DNA of 64,000 nt from Massilia sp. WG5 (GTDB taxonomy: Bacteria > Pseudomonadota > Gammaproteobacteria > Burkholderiales > Burkholderiaceae_D). Position 1 is the first letter of the stretch; each line of letters starts with the position of its first letter. Both the position numbers and the translations under genes were made by a program. Of the stretch, positions 25,470 through 34,729 are shown in pieces. The notes below the pieces were generated by a model that worked only from the letters and a program-made list of their open reading frames with translations, was not told where the DNA came from and searched no databases. Location: the NCBI RefSeq assembly GCF_001412595.2, contig NZ_CP012640.2:2666001-2730000 (forward strand), read 5' to 3'.

Positions 25470-25817
25470 TTATTTGTTGGGCGTGGCAGCCGTCTGCTGC
25501 GAATAGTAGGCAGCGATATCGGCGATGTCCTGGTCCGACAGCACGCGGGCGGTCGGCGTCATCTGCGGATGCTTGCGGTCGCCCTTCTTGTAGGCCTGCA
25601 GGGCGGCTTCGATGTACTTGGCCGATTGGCCGCCGATCATCGGCACCTGGTAGACCTCGGGGAAGGCGGTTTTATATTCGGGAATGCCGTGGCAGCCGAT
25701 ACATTGTTCGATCTTTTGCGGGGCTGCCTTCGGGTTGGCGACGACGTCCGCTGCTGCCGCTGCGCCGGCGGCAGTTGCCACGCCGGCAAACAACAGTACT
25801 GCTAGGGGTTTTCTCAT
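25470..25817 (-). CDS. Class I cytochrome c
   Basis: A 115-residue periplasmic cytochrome c with signal peptide (ending near GAAAAADV) and haem motif CIGCH. The likely methionine ligand lies in KHPQMTPTARVLSDQDIADI. It is the first gene of a two-cytochrome operon and divergent from the MoxR operon. ATG at 25817 fits the signal peptide (MRKPLAVLLFAG); the frame upstream encodes no leader-like sequence. Tandem small cytochromes of this kind often feed cbb3 or aa3 oxidases, which are not in this window. Confidence 0.92.
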   Translation of the reverse strand: MRKPLAVLLFAGVATAAGAAAAADVVANPKAAPQKIEQCIGCHGIPEYKTAFPEVYQVPMIGGQSAKYIEAALQAYKKGDRKHPQMTPTARVLSDQDIADIAAYYSQQTAATPNK

Positions 25818-25993
25818 GATTGCACAATCGTATGGTTGAATTGTATACCGCAACTGCTCAAAAACTTAGCATTTGTACTACGAATAGCCGATTCTATATG
25901 AAGAACATGGCTCAGTCTACAAAGCAACACTTCTGCGTCTGCGATTCATCTGCCATATACTGAATGTCATTTCTCCATGACTGTGAATGCCCC

Positions 25994-26844
<851 letters not shown>

Positions 26845-26848
<4 letters not shown>

Positions 26849-27432
26849 TCCGCGTCGATCCGGTCACCCTCGAATTCAACGGCGTGCGCCTGGAGCCGCT
26901 GGCCCTGCACCACGTCGACGGCCTGCGCGCCGCCGCCGACGGCGAGCTGTGGAACCTGCGCATCACCTCGGTGCCGGCGCCGCACGAGACGGAACAATAC
27001 GTCCGCACCGCACTGGAGATGGACAACCGGCGCGCCTTCGCCGTGGTCGACGTCTCCAGCGGCGCTGTCATCGGCTCGACCAGCTACCACGACATCCTGC
27101 CGGCCGTCGACCGCGTCGAGATCGGCTACACCTGGTACGCGAAAAGCCGCCAGCGCAGCCACGTCAACACCAGCTGCAAGCTGCTGCTGCTCTCGCACGC
27201 CTTCGATACCCTGGGCTGCGCGGTGGTCGGCCTGCGCACCGATAATTTCAATCACGCCTCGCAGGCCGCGATCGAGCGCCTGGGCGCGAAGAAGGATGGC
27301 GTCATCCGCCATCATGCGCTGCGCCGCGACGGCACCGTGCGCGACACCGTCATGTACAGCATCCTGCGCGGCGAGTGGCCCGAGATCAAGTCGCAGCTGC
27401 ACTATCGACTGAGCCGCCATAGCGAGGCCTGA
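26845..27432 (+). CDS. GNAT N-acetyltransferase (RimJ/RimL type)
   Basis: A 195-residue GNAT enzyme. The acetyl-CoA-binding region is SRQRSHVNTSCKLLLLSHAF, after the EIGYTWY strand; the C-terminal half has the GLRTDNFNHASQAAIERLGA motif typical of RimJ/RimL-like acetyltransferases. The ATG overlaps the MoxR stop (ATGA) and the VWA gene starts 3 bp after its end. An acetyltransferase inserted between a MoxR ATPase and its VWA partner suggests it modifies the same target, but the substrate is unknown. Confidence 0.88.
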
Positions 27433-27435
27433 CCC

Positions 27436-28605
27436 ATGCTGATCGGCTTCTTCTTCGCCCTGCGTGACGCCAAGGTCCCGGTCACGATCAAGGAATTCCT
27501 GACGCTGCTGGAAGCGCTGCAGAAGAACGTGATCGCGCCCTCGCTCGACGCCTTCTACTACCTCGCGCGCCTGACGCTGGTGAAGGATGAAACCCACTTC
27601 GACAAGTTCGACAAGGCGTTCGGGCTCTACTTCAAGGGCATCGAAGCGGTGTTCGACGCCAAGGCCGACATCCCCCTGGACTGGCTGGTCCAGCGCCTCG
27701 AACGCGAGCTGACGCCCGAGCAGAAGGCCGAGCTGCAGAAGCTCGGCTACGACAAGCTGATGTCGCGCCTGGCCGAGCTGCTGCAGGAGCAGAAGGAACG
27801 CCACGAAGGCGGCAGCAAGTGGATCGGCACCGGCGGCACCTCTCCCTTCGGCCATGGCGGCACGAATCCGGAAGGCATCCGCATTGGCGGAAAAAGCCGC
27901 AACCGCAGCGCCGTCAAGGTGTGGGAGCAGCGCGAGTATAAAGACTATGACAGCGAGCGCGAGCTGGGCGTTCGCAACATCAAGGTGGCGCTGCGCCGCC
28001 TGCGCCGCTTCGCACGCACCGGCGCGGCCGAGGAACTGGCGCTGGAAGACACGATCCGCTCGACCGCCAACAACGCCGGCTGGCTGGACATCAAGATGCA
28101 GCCCGAGCGCCGGAACCGCATCAAGGTGCTGATGCTGCTGGACGTGGGCGGCACCATGGACGACCACATCGAGCGCACCGAGGAACTGTTCTCGGCGGCG
28201 AAGACCGAATTCAAGAACATGGAGTTCTTCTACTTCCACAACTGCGTGTATGACTACCTGTGGAAGAACAACCGGCGCCGCAGCACGGAGCGCTTCCCGA
28301 CCTGGGACGTGCTGCGCAAGTACCCGCCCGACACCCGCGTGATCTTCGTCGGCGACGCCACCATGAGCCCCTACGAGGTGCTGGCGCCGGGCGGCTCGGT
28401 CGAGTACAACAACGAGGAAGCCGGCGCCGAATGGCTGGCGCGCTTCTGCAACGCCTTCCCGAAGTTCGCCTGGCTGAATCCGGAGCCGGAAAACCTGTGG
28501 CAGTACCGGCAGTCGATCGCCGTGATCAGGCAGATCATGAACAACCGGATGTTTCCGGTGACGATAGACGGGCTGGAGCGGGCGATGCGCCTGCTCAGCA
28601 AGTAA
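27436..28605 (+). CDS. VWA-domain protein, CoxE-like
   Basis: A 389-residue protein with an N-terminal helical region and a C-terminal von Willebrand A domain of the CoxE/YehP-like group. The metal-site motif reads D236-V-G-G-T-M instead of the canonical DxSxS. The serine positions are Gly and Thr, so metal binding may be altered. Other landmarks are GGTSPFGHGGTNPEGIRIGG and FFYFHNCVYDYLWKNNRR. It is the last gene of a MoxR-GNAT-VWA operon. CoxE-type proteins with MoxR partners insert metals or remodel enzymes. The client is not evident here. Confidence 0.85.
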   Translation: MLIGFFFALRDAKVPVTIKEFLTLLEALQKNVIAPSLDAFYYLARLTLVKDETHFDKFDKAFGLYFKGIEAVFDAKADIPLDWLVQRLERELTPEQKAELQKLGYDKLMSRLAELLQEQKERHEGGSKWIGTGGTSPFGHGGTNPEGIRIGGKSRNRSAVKVWEQREYKDYDSERELGVRNIKVALRRLRRFARTGAAEELALEDTIRSTANNAGWLDIKMQPERRNRIKVLMLLDVGGTMDDHIERTEELFSAAKTEFKNMEFFYFHNCVYDYLWKNNRRRSTERFPTWDVLRKYPPDTRVIFVGDATMSPYEVLAPGGSVEYNNEEAGAEWLARFCNAFPKFAWLNPEPENLWQYRQSIAVIRQIMNNRMFPVTIDGLERAMRLLSK

Positions 28606-29214
28606 TCAGGCGCGCGCCTGGATCGCCTGGCGCACGATCAGCAGCCCGACGATATCGATCCACATGTGCACCAGCATGGCCGCCAGCAGGCCGACATGCT
28701 CGAACACGAAGCCCAGCACCACGCTCCCGATGAACACGCTGGCCGCCTGCGCCAGCGTGGCCCCGTCCAGCTTGCGGAAGCGGTACACCGGCACGTGCGT
28801 GAGCAGGAAGATCAGCGAGACGATCCACACGCCCAGCAGCGGCTGCAGCGCCGCGCGGAACAGCATCTCTTCGCCGATCGCGGCGGCGATGGCGATCCAC
28901 AGCGGATTCAGGCCGCCCAGGTCGAGCCGCGCATAGCTCTCGATGGTGCGGGCGCTGGAGGCCGACCTGGCGCTCAGGCGGAACAGTCCCCAGGACACGC
29001 AGGCCGCGACCAGCGCCAGCACCTGCCCCACCAGCAGCTGGGACAGCGGCCCGACCGGACGGCTGAACAGCGCGACCGGGTGCGGCCGGGAAAACCAGAT
29101 GATGGGCGCGGCGATCAGGCAGAAGACCACGCAGGTCAGGATCTGGGCGCCAAGGCGGATGGGGGCGCGGGCCGGTGCTTCCGGCGGCGCCTGGGTCTGT
29201 TGCGATTGATTCAT
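28606..29214 (-). CDS. CPBP-family intramembrane metalloprotease
   Basis: A 202-residue membrane protein with the Abi/CPBP protease motifs EExxxR (IGEEMLFRAAL), a conserved His (LTHVPVYRF) and HxxxD (VHMWIDIV). The family includes Rce1-like prenyl-protein proteases and bacteriocin self-immunity proteins. Its stop is directly adjacent to the VWA gene stop (convergent). It lies 46 bp after the PlsC-like gene of the lipid operon and reads in the same direction, so it may be its last cistron. The ATG at 29214 is used; an ATG at 29235 is possible. Confidence 0.82.
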   Translation of the reverse strand: MNQSQQTQAPPEAPARAPIRLGAQILTCVVFCLIAAPIIWFSRPHPVALFSRPVGPLSQLLVGQVLALVAACVSWGLFRLSARSASSARTIESYARLDLGGLNPLWIAIAAAIGEEMLFRAALQPLLGVWIVSLIFLLTHVPVYRFRKLDGATLAQAASVFIGSVVLGFVFEHVGLLAAMLVHMWIDIVGLLIVRQAIQARA

Positions 29215-29260
29215 CCCGCCATTGTATCCGCTCATCCGGCACCGAATCGTGCGCTTCGCC

Positions 29261-29989
29261 TTATCCCAGCTGGTCCGCGACCGCGCGGTGCGCGCGCCGC
29301 GCCAGGGTCCGCCGGTCGGCGCCGCCGCCGTCCAGCGCCGGCAGCACGGCAAGGCGGGCATGGATCGGCGGCCCCGACAGCATCGCGACCATGCTCTCGA
29401 TCAGCGAGGTCGTACCGATGTATTCGACGGCGCCATGCAAGCGTCCGGCGGCGTCGCGATACGCGATCGACACCGGCTGCACCGGCACGCCGGCGTCGAT
29501 CGCCGCTTCGAACAGGTTGGCGCGAAACGGCAGCAGGCCGCCTTGCGCAGCCGAGGTCCCTTCCGGGAACACGGCCACGCGCTCGCCATCGCGCAGCGCG
29601 GCGACCATGACGGCCATGGTCCGGCGCAGGCTGCGCGGGTTGGCGCGCTGGATGAAGATCGTCCCGGCCCATGCGCACAAGGCCCCTGCCAGCGGCCAGC
29701 GCCTGACTTCGGATTTGGCGACGAAGCGGCAGGGGAACAGGGCATTGATGACGAAAATATCGATCCAGGAGACGTGGTTGGCGACCCACAGGCCGTTCGC
29801 CGCGGCGGCGCTGCCCGGCGCCAGCTCGACGCTGACGCCGAACAGGCGCAGCAGCTGCCCCGACCAGTGCCGGATCCGCGCCAGGCGCCGCGCGGGGCCC
29901 AGCCAGGGAAACAGCAGCGCGCAAATGCCCAGCCCCAGCAGCAGGTGCGCCAGGACGCGCAGCAGACGCGCGGCGATCCGCAGCCTCAT
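29261..29989 (-). CDS. PlsC-type O-acyltransferase, OlsA-like
   Basis: A 242-residue membrane-associated 1-acyl-glycerol-phosphate acyltransferase family enzyme. Catalytic HX4D is H72-VSWI-D77 (VANHVSWIDIF) and the acceptor motif is FPEGT (141-145). One N-terminal hydrophobic helix. In ornithine lipid synthesis OlsA, a PlsC relative, adds the second fatty acid to lyso-ornithine lipid; the presence of an OlsB-like gene three positions upstream makes that role likely. The ATG overlaps the methyltransferase stop (ATGA). An alternative role as ordinary lysophosphatidate acyltransferase cannot be excluded. Confidence 0.82.
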   Translation of the reverse strand: MRLRIAARLLRVLAHLLLGLGICALLFPWLGPARRLARIRHWSGQLLRLFGVSVELAPGSAAAANGLWVANHVSWIDIFVINALFPCRFVAKSEVRRWPLAGALCAWAGTIFIQRANPRSLRRTMAVMVAALRDGERVAVFPEGTSAAQGGLLPFRANLFEAAIDAGVPVQPVSIAYRDAAGRLHGAVEYIGTTSLIESMVAMLSGPPIHARLAVLPALDGGGADRRTLARRAHRAVADQLG

Positions 29990-30972
29990 CCGGCGTTCGC
30001 GCAAGCCGGCTGCCGCGCTGTCGCATGCAGCCAGACCGCGGCGATGCGTTCGACGTCTTCATACCCCGGCGTCCCCACTTCTTCGCCGAAGACGTCGGGG
30101 TCGAGCTCCTCGTAACGCCAGGACGAACAATGGCGATCGAGCAGGGGCGCGATCTCGGCCAGGAACTCGTCCTGCTGGTCTGCGATGGCCACGCCGGTGT
30201 AGAGGAACAAGGCGCCGCCGGGACGGAGACGGGCCAATGCCGCCTTGACGATCGCCAGCGACAGGCCGGCGCCGCGCTTGCCGCCGCCGTGCCGGTAGGC
30301 GCGCTTGCCCGGGTCGAGCAGGTAGGGCGGATTCGACACGATCAGGTCGAAGTCGCCGTCGACACCGTCGAGCAGGTTGCTGTGACGGGCCGAGAGCTTG
30401 CCCGCGCCGGCCAGGGCGGCGTTCACGCGGGTCAGGGCCAGGGCGGCTTCGTTGATGTCGAGCGCCAGCACTTCGGCGTCCGGGTACCGGCGCGCGATGG
30501 CGATCGCGGCCGGGCCGGCGCCGCAGCCGATGTCGGCGACACGCGACGGCGCCGCCAGCGCCGGCAGGCTGCGCTCGATGGCGGCCACGAAGCGATAGGT
30601 GTCCGGCCCGAAGAAGACAGCGCTCTCCTCGACCGTCGGATAGGCCGAATGAAAATACGCCAGCTCGCCCATGGTCGATGCGCGGACCGTGGCGCGCAGC
30701 CGGCCGCCCTCTTCCGCCAGCACGCCCGCCTCCTGCATCAATGCGAGCAGGTCCGGCGCCAGGTCATCCCGCGCGAACGCCCGGCTCCAGCCGAACACGT
30801 CGCGCAGACTCGTCCCCGCGGCCACATCGCGGCTTGCATTGACGCGCTGGTGCGTCAGCGGGGTGACCGTCGTGAACCGGTAGCCGGCCGTCTTGAGCGC
30901 CCGGCCGATCGCGATGAGCGCATCGGGCGCGGTCGATGTCGATGTCGATGTCGATGTCGATGTCGAGGACAT
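29986..30972 (-). CDS. SAM-dependent methyltransferase with NPPY motif
   Basis: A 328-residue class I methyltransferase. SAM-binding motif I is VADIGCGAGPAAIA (about 145-158), acidic motif II ALDIN, and motif IV NPPY (214-217), which is found in enzymes methylating amide or amino nitrogen (HemK, RsmC, N6-adenine types). The N-terminal 140 residues are a separate helical domain. The protein starts with a Ser-Thr repeat (MSSTSTSTSTSTSTAP) from a hexanucleotide tandem repeat. It lies between LplT-like and PlsC-like genes in the lipid operon. Lipid head-group N-methylation is a possible role. An RNA or protein target is the alternative. Confidence 0.85.
   Translation of the reverse strand: MSSTSTSTSTSTSTAPDALIAIGRALKTAGYRFTTVTPLTHQRVNASRDVAAGTSLRDVFGWSRAFARDDLAPDLLALMQEAGVLAEEGGRLRATVRASTMGELAYFHSAYPTVEESAVFFGPDTYRFVAAIERSLPALAAPSRVADIGCGAGPAAIAIARRYPDAEVLALDINEAALALTRVNAALAGAGKLSARHSNLLDGVDGDFDLIVSNPPYLLDPGKRAYRHGGGKRGAGLSLAIVKAALARLRPGGALFLYTGVAIADQQDEFLAEIAPLLDRHCSSWRYEELDPDVFGEEVGTPGYEDVERIAAVWLHATARQPACANAG
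30933..30966. repeat. Hexanucleotide tandem repeat in the methyltransferase N-terminus
   Basis: TCGATG repeated about 5.7 times, encoding Ser-Thr pairs directly after the start codon on the minus strand. Length changes would keep frame and alter only the number of Ser-Thr pairs. Confidence 0.9.
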
Positions 30973-30985
30973 TCAGGTTTTCCAA

Positions 30986-32188
30986 TCAAAAATCACGTTG
31001 ACCATGCCGATGGCCTTGCATCGGCAGCATGGATGCCATCACGAACAGGCCGAAGCCGGTAATGATCGTGACCACCGGGGCCCTGGCCGCGAGCAGCATG
31101 CCGTACACCGCCAGCAAGACCAGCGATGCCAGGTTTTCGCTGAAGGCCTGCACCGCGATCGACGCGCCGGGCTTCATCAAGGCGGCGCCGCGTTGCTGCA
31201 GCAATGCGTTCATGGGCACCATCAGGATGCCGCCCACGATGCCGGTCGCGCACAGGGCGCCGCACGCGGCCCACAAGCTGCTTGCCTGGCCGGTGAGAAC
31301 GATGGCCGAGCCGAGCACGATGCCGACCGGCAGGACCCGCAGTGCTTCGGCGGCCGCGACGAAGCGCGCCGCCAGCAGCGAACCGGCGACCACGCCCGCG
31401 GCGAGGCAGCACAGCAGGACGGCGGCGCCGCCCAGCGGCAGCTTCAGGACCGTCTCGGCCCAGCGAATGACCAGGAACTGCAGGACCGCGGCAACGGCCC
31501 AGAACAGCGTCGTGACCGCGATCGAGACCTTGCCTTGCGGGTCGCGCCATAGCGCCGCCAGCTGCCGGTGGAAGCGCTTCAGGGGATGCGCGCGCGGGGC
31601 GGCGCCAGGCGCGGTGGCCGGAATCGCGGCCGCCAGCAGCGCCGCCACCGCACACAGGACCCCGACCACCAGGCTGGCCTGGCGCGGCGCCGTGTGCAGG
31701 CCGGCGATCCACAGCGGCGCGTCCAGCAATGCGCTCCCCAGCAGCGGTCCGCCCAGCATCGCGGCGACGGTGGCGATTTCGATCCCGGCATTGGCCCGGA
31801 CGAGGTCCGCGGCGGGGACCAGTTCGGTGAGGATGCCGTATTTGGCCGGCCCGTAGCAAACGCCGGCCAGCCCGATGGCGCCGAACGCGAACAGCGGATG
31901 GGCATGGGCCGCAAGAAGGATGCAGCCGCCGAGCTTGGCCAGGTTGACCAGGACGATCAGGCGCCCCTTCGGCATGGAGTCCGCCAGGGTCCCGGCAAAC
32001 GGCGCCAGCAGCACATATGACAGGTACAAGGCAATCCGCAGCGAAGGCGCCATCCAGTCCTGCGCGCCGCGCTCCGCCAGCAGGGCCAGGGCGACGATCA
32101 GGAGGGCGTTGTCGGCAAGGGCGCCGAGCAGCTGTACGCCGAGCAAGGCGCGCATGGCGCGGCAAGGCAGCCAGGGCCGCGCGCTCAT
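30986..32188 (-). CDS. LplT-like lysophospholipid transporter (MFS)
   Basis: A 400-residue major facilitator with 12 predicted helices. The N-terminus follows E. coli LplT closely: LLGVQLLGALADNALLIVAL, LYLSYVLLAPFAGTLADSMP and GPAKYGILTELVPAADLVRA are LplT landmarks. LplT flips lysophospholipids across the inner membrane for re-acylation by Aas. Here it lies between the OlsB-like and PlsC-like genes, so lyso-aminolipid transport is a natural inference. The ATG overlaps the OlsB-like stop (ATGA). A second in-frame region upstream is not used. Confidence 0.87.
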   Translation of the reverse strand: MSARPWLPCRAMRALLGVQLLGALADNALLIVALALLAERGAQDWMAPSLRIALYLSYVLLAPFAGTLADSMPKGRLIVLVNLAKLGGCILLAAHAHPLFAFGAIGLAGVCYGPAKYGILTELVPAADLVRANAGIEIATVAAMLGGPLLGSALLDAPLWIAGLHTAPRQASLVVGVLCAVAALLAAAIPATAPGAAPRAHPLKRFHRQLAALWRDPQGKVSIAVTTLFWAVAAVLQFLVIRWAETVLKLPLGGAAVLLCCLAAGVVAGSLLAARFVAAAEALRVLPVGIVLGSAIVLTGQASSLWAACGALCATGIVGGILMVPMNALLQQRGAALMKPGASIAVQAFSENLASLVLLAVYGMLLAARAPVVTIITGFGLFVMASMLPMQGHRHGQRDF

Positions 32189-32991
32189 TTTCCTTCCAGG
32201 AACTGCTTCCTGTAGCGGGCAGGCAGGTCGTCCAGGCGCAGCATGACCGGCAGGTCTGCGGTATTGAAACGCGGGTCGAGCGACGGCGGGCCCAGCACTT
32301 TGGCGCCGCAGCGCAGATAGCCCTTGATCAAGGGCGGCAGATCGCGCATGCCGATCGCGACGTCGACCTCGTCGGGCAGCGGCAAGGGCTGGCGCGGACG
32401 GAGCCGCCACTCGGGCGCGGCCAGGTAATCCGCGCTGACCTTGCGCCAGACCCGGCGCGCCTGCCGGCCGCCGTCGGCGACGCCGATGCTGGCGCAGCCG
32501 AACATGGTGTCGAGCCCGTGCTGCAGCATATAGGCGCCCAGCGCGCTCCACAGGGCCATGATCACCCCGCCCGAACGCCACTCGGCGTCGACGCAGGCGC
32601 GCCCGAGTTCCACCGCCGTGCCCGACAGCGGGCGCAAGGGCGCGAGGTCGAATTCGCTGTCCGAATAATAGCCGCCCGCGCGCCGCGCGCCGTCGGGATT
32701 CAGCACCCGGTAGGTGCCGATGAGGCGCGGCGCCAGCACACCGGCGGGATCGATCACGTGGACCAGCAAATGGTCGCAATACGCATCGAAACGATCGGCG
32801 TCGCAGCCGGGCGCGGTGCCGGGCGGCGGCGTGAGCCGCGCTCCCAGTTCGTTGGCGAAGATGGCATAACGCAGCCTTTGTGCACTGCGCACCTCGGCAT
32901 CGGACATGGCCCAACTGGTCGCGAATTGCCAGTCGGCGTGGACAGGCGCGGAGATTGACCGGGTAAGCGAAAGGGGAAGTGGAACGTTCAC
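32185..32991 (-). CDS. OlsB-like N-acyltransferase
   Basis: A 268-residue protein of the OlsB / hemolysin-like acyltransferase family, which forms an amide between ornithine and a 3-hydroxyacyl-ACP (first step of ornithine lipid synthesis). Landmarks are AQRLRYAIFANELGA, DAYCDHLLVHV, YYSDSEFDL, VELGRACVDAEWRSGGVI, MFGCASIGV, LPPLIKGYLRCGAKV and a C-terminal DPRFNTADLPVMLRLDDLPA. It starts 7 bp after the ATP-grasp gene and overlaps the transporter gene. Acyl-acceptor specificity (ornithine, lysine, glutamine) cannot be read from sequence. Confidence 0.85.
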   Translation of the reverse strand: MNVPLPLSLTRSISAPVHADWQFATSWAMSDAEVRSAQRLRYAIFANELGARLTPPPGTAPGCDADRFDAYCDHLLVHVIDPAGVLAPRLIGTYRVLNPDGARRAGGYYSDSEFDLAPLRPLSGTAVELGRACVDAEWRSGGVIMALWSALGAYMLQHGLDTMFGCASIGVADGGRQARRVWRKVSADYLAAPEWRLRPRQPLPLPDEVDVAIGMRDLPPLIKGYLRCGAKVLGPPSLDPRFNTADLPVMLRLDDLPARYRKQFLEGK

Positions 32992-32997
32992 GCAGAC

Positions 32998-34050
32998 TCA
33001 ATTCGAAGAAGGGTAAAGATCGATCAGGCGGTTTTGCCGGGTGTTCAGCCGCATCAGTTCGCGCAGCCTGATGGGACGCGCGCCGCGCTGGCGATTGGCG
33101 GCGCCGATCTCGAACAGCAGGCGCTGCTTGGCAAAGATCATGCGCAGGCCGGCGATCACGCCGGTGCCGGGATCCCATGCCTGGATCGCCTCCGAACCGG
33201 CGCCGTTCACTTCCATGATCGAAAAGCCGCGCCCGGCCTGCAATTCAGCGGCGCTGTCGAAGCGCACGTCGAAACGTCCGAAATGAAAGTCCGGCATCTC
33301 GCGCGCAATCCTGTCGATCGCTGCCGTCAATGCGTCGGTGATCAAGTCCCCGCCATCGCGGTACAGCCCGCCGATCCGCGTCGAGCCGATCGTGGCCAGA
33401 CGCACGGTCTGGCCGGCGGCCGGCACACTGTGCAGGTCGTGCGGGCAGCGATGCGCGCGCGAGCGCAGCATGCGCAGCGCGCGCCGGTCCTGGCGGATCA
33501 GCGCATCCAGGGTGGAGTGGCCGTCCCCGCTCACCCGGGGATAATCGCGCAAGGTCAGGCCGATCAGGCGGCCTGCGCCGCTGTCCGGATCGCGGGCATA
33601 GAACAGCCCGGCCTCATGTTCCTGCGGCAGATAACGCTGGAGCACCAGTGTCTCGCCCTTCGGAAAATCGGCGATATAGGCGCGCAGGGCATCCATGTCC
33701 GCGAGTTTTTGCACGCCGTAGCCGCACAAGCCCAGGTCGGGCTTGGCGATGACCGGGAAAGGGATGCCCGCGGCGCCAAGCGCGGATGCCAGCGCGGCCG
33801 CGCACAGGCCTTCGTCGATGCGCAGGCCGAGATAGGGGGCGGTGGCGGCGCGTCCGAGTGGCCCCATCTGTTCGAAGTATTCGATCTTCCCCTCGCCGAC
33901 CAGGCCGCCGGCGGTGATGTTGGGGTTGGCCGCCGAGGGCAAGGTCAGGCTGCCGTAGCGCAGCCCGAGCCAGAACCATTGGAGTGCCAGCGGAATGCAA
34001 ATGGCCCATTTGGGCAAGTGTTCGAGATGCAGTCCGGGCTTGGTCGGCAT
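32998..34050 (-). CDS. ATP-grasp carboxylate-amine ligase
   Basis: A 350-residue ATP-grasp family protein. Features: FPVIAKPDLGLCGYGVQKL (ATP-binding lid), ETLVLQRYLPQEHEAGLFYA, the FGRFDVRFD strand and the metal-binding IMEVNGAGSEAI. The N-terminus (WAICIPLALQWFWLGLRYGS) has a hydrophobic helix, suggesting membrane association. ATP-grasp ligases join a carboxylate to an amine or thiol. It heads the lipid operon, 6 bp before the OlsB-like gene, with a promoter at 34083-34124. A role in extending an aminolipid head group is inference; a polyamine or peptide substrate is the alternative. Confidence 0.8.
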   Translation of the reverse strand: MPTKPGLHLEHLPKWAICIPLALQWFWLGLRYGSLTLPSAANPNITAGGLVGEGKIEYFEQMGPLGRAATAPYLGLRIDEGLCAAALASALGAAGIPFPVIAKPDLGLCGYGVQKLADMDALRAYIADFPKGETLVLQRYLPQEHEAGLFYARDPDSGAGRLIGLTLRDYPRVSGDGHSTLDALIRQDRRALRMLRSRAHRCPHDLHSVPAAGQTVRLATIGSTRIGGLYRDGGDLITDALTAAIDRIAREMPDFHFGRFDVRFDSAAELQAGRGFSIMEVNGAGSEAIQAWDPGTGVIAGLRMIFAKQRLLFEIGAANRQRGARPIRLRELMRLNTRQNRLIDLYPSSN

Positions 34051-34082
34051 AAATAGTGGTATTTACTTTGTAATTTCCCCCA

Positions 34083-34124
34083 AGTATCAAATGCACGCTT
34101 CAGCCGCTCTGTACGGAAGCGCAC
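34083..34124 (-). promoter_or_regulatory. Promoter of the lipid operon, shared architecture
   Basis: On the minus strand GTGCGCTTCCGTACAG, 18 bases, then TTGATACT (-10 GATACT), about 33 bases before the ATP-grasp start. The same layout (GTGCGYTGYCGAACAG-N18-CCTATTCT) precedes two Lys/Ala-rich protein genes at 45661-45702 and 46365-46406, suggesting common regulation. Confidence 0.5.
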
Positions 34125-34182
34125 ACTCCATGAAAGAAGAGCGTGTTAGTGTCGAAATACCCAACCACCACGCGAGGCAAGC

Positions 34183-34695
34183 ATGTCCCATATCGTTCGT
34201 CTGATGGCAGCGGTCGCTGCCCTGTCCGCCGCACATATCGCCGGCGCCGCCGACTTGTCCCACAAGGACAGCAAATACATGGAAAAGACTGCGCAAGGAT
34301 TGATATCCGAAGTCGCGATGGGCGAAATGGCCCAGAAGAACGCCGCCGATGAGCGCGTCAAGCAGTTCGGCAAGCGCATGGTGGACGATCACGGCAAGGA
34401 CCTGGAAAACCTGAAGCAGCTTGCCAGCCAGAAGAAGGTGACGCTGCCCACCGCCCCGGATCATGGCCAGAAGAAGGAACTGGACAAGCTCGGCAAGCTG
34501 AGCGGCAAGGATTTCGACAAGGAATACGTGAAATACGAAGTCAAGGACCACAAGGACGACGTCAAGGAACAAGGCGAAGAGATGCAGAAAACCGCCGATC
34601 CCGACCTGAAGAAATTCGCCACCGCCGCCCACGACACCGTGTCGAAGCACAAGGAGATGATCGACGATCTCGATCGGAAACTCAGCGGCAAGTAA
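34183..34695 (+). CDS. DUF4142 protein, exported
   Basis: A 170-residue protein with a signal peptide (ending near AHIAGAADLS) and a DUF4142 ferritin-like helical domain (MEKTAQGLISEVAMGEMAQK, AADERVKQFGKRMVDDHGKD, KKFATAAHDTVSKHKEMI). Members are envelope proteins often induced by stress; function unknown. It is divergent from the ATP-grasp operon across 132 bp, so they could share control. The ribosome site is weak (GAGGCAAGC). A 12-nt sequence including the stop codon is duplicated right after the gene. Confidence 0.9.
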   Translation: MSHIVRLMAAVAALSAAHIAGAADLSHKDSKYMEKTAQGLISEVAMGEMAQKNAADERVKQFGKRMVDDHGKDLENLKQLASQKKVTLPTAPDHGQKKELDKLGKLSGKDFDKEYVKYEVKDHKDDVKEQGEEMQKTADPDLKKFATAAHDTVSKHKEMIDDLDRKLSGK

Positions 34696-34719
34696 AGCGG
34701 CAAGTAAAGCGGCGGCAAG
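34684..34719 (+). repeat. 12-nt tandem duplication at the DUF4142 stop codon
   Basis: AGCGGCAAGTAA occurs at 34684-34695 and again at 34696-34707, followed by the related AGCGGCGGCAAG. The first copy contains the stop codon; a read-through would meet a second stop 12 bases on. Confidence 0.85.
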
Positions 34720-34729
34720 CAGGGCGGCA

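Noticed and set aside
30933..30966. CRISPR-like repetitiveness
   Set aside because: It is a contiguous 6-bp tandem repeat within a coding start, with no spacers.
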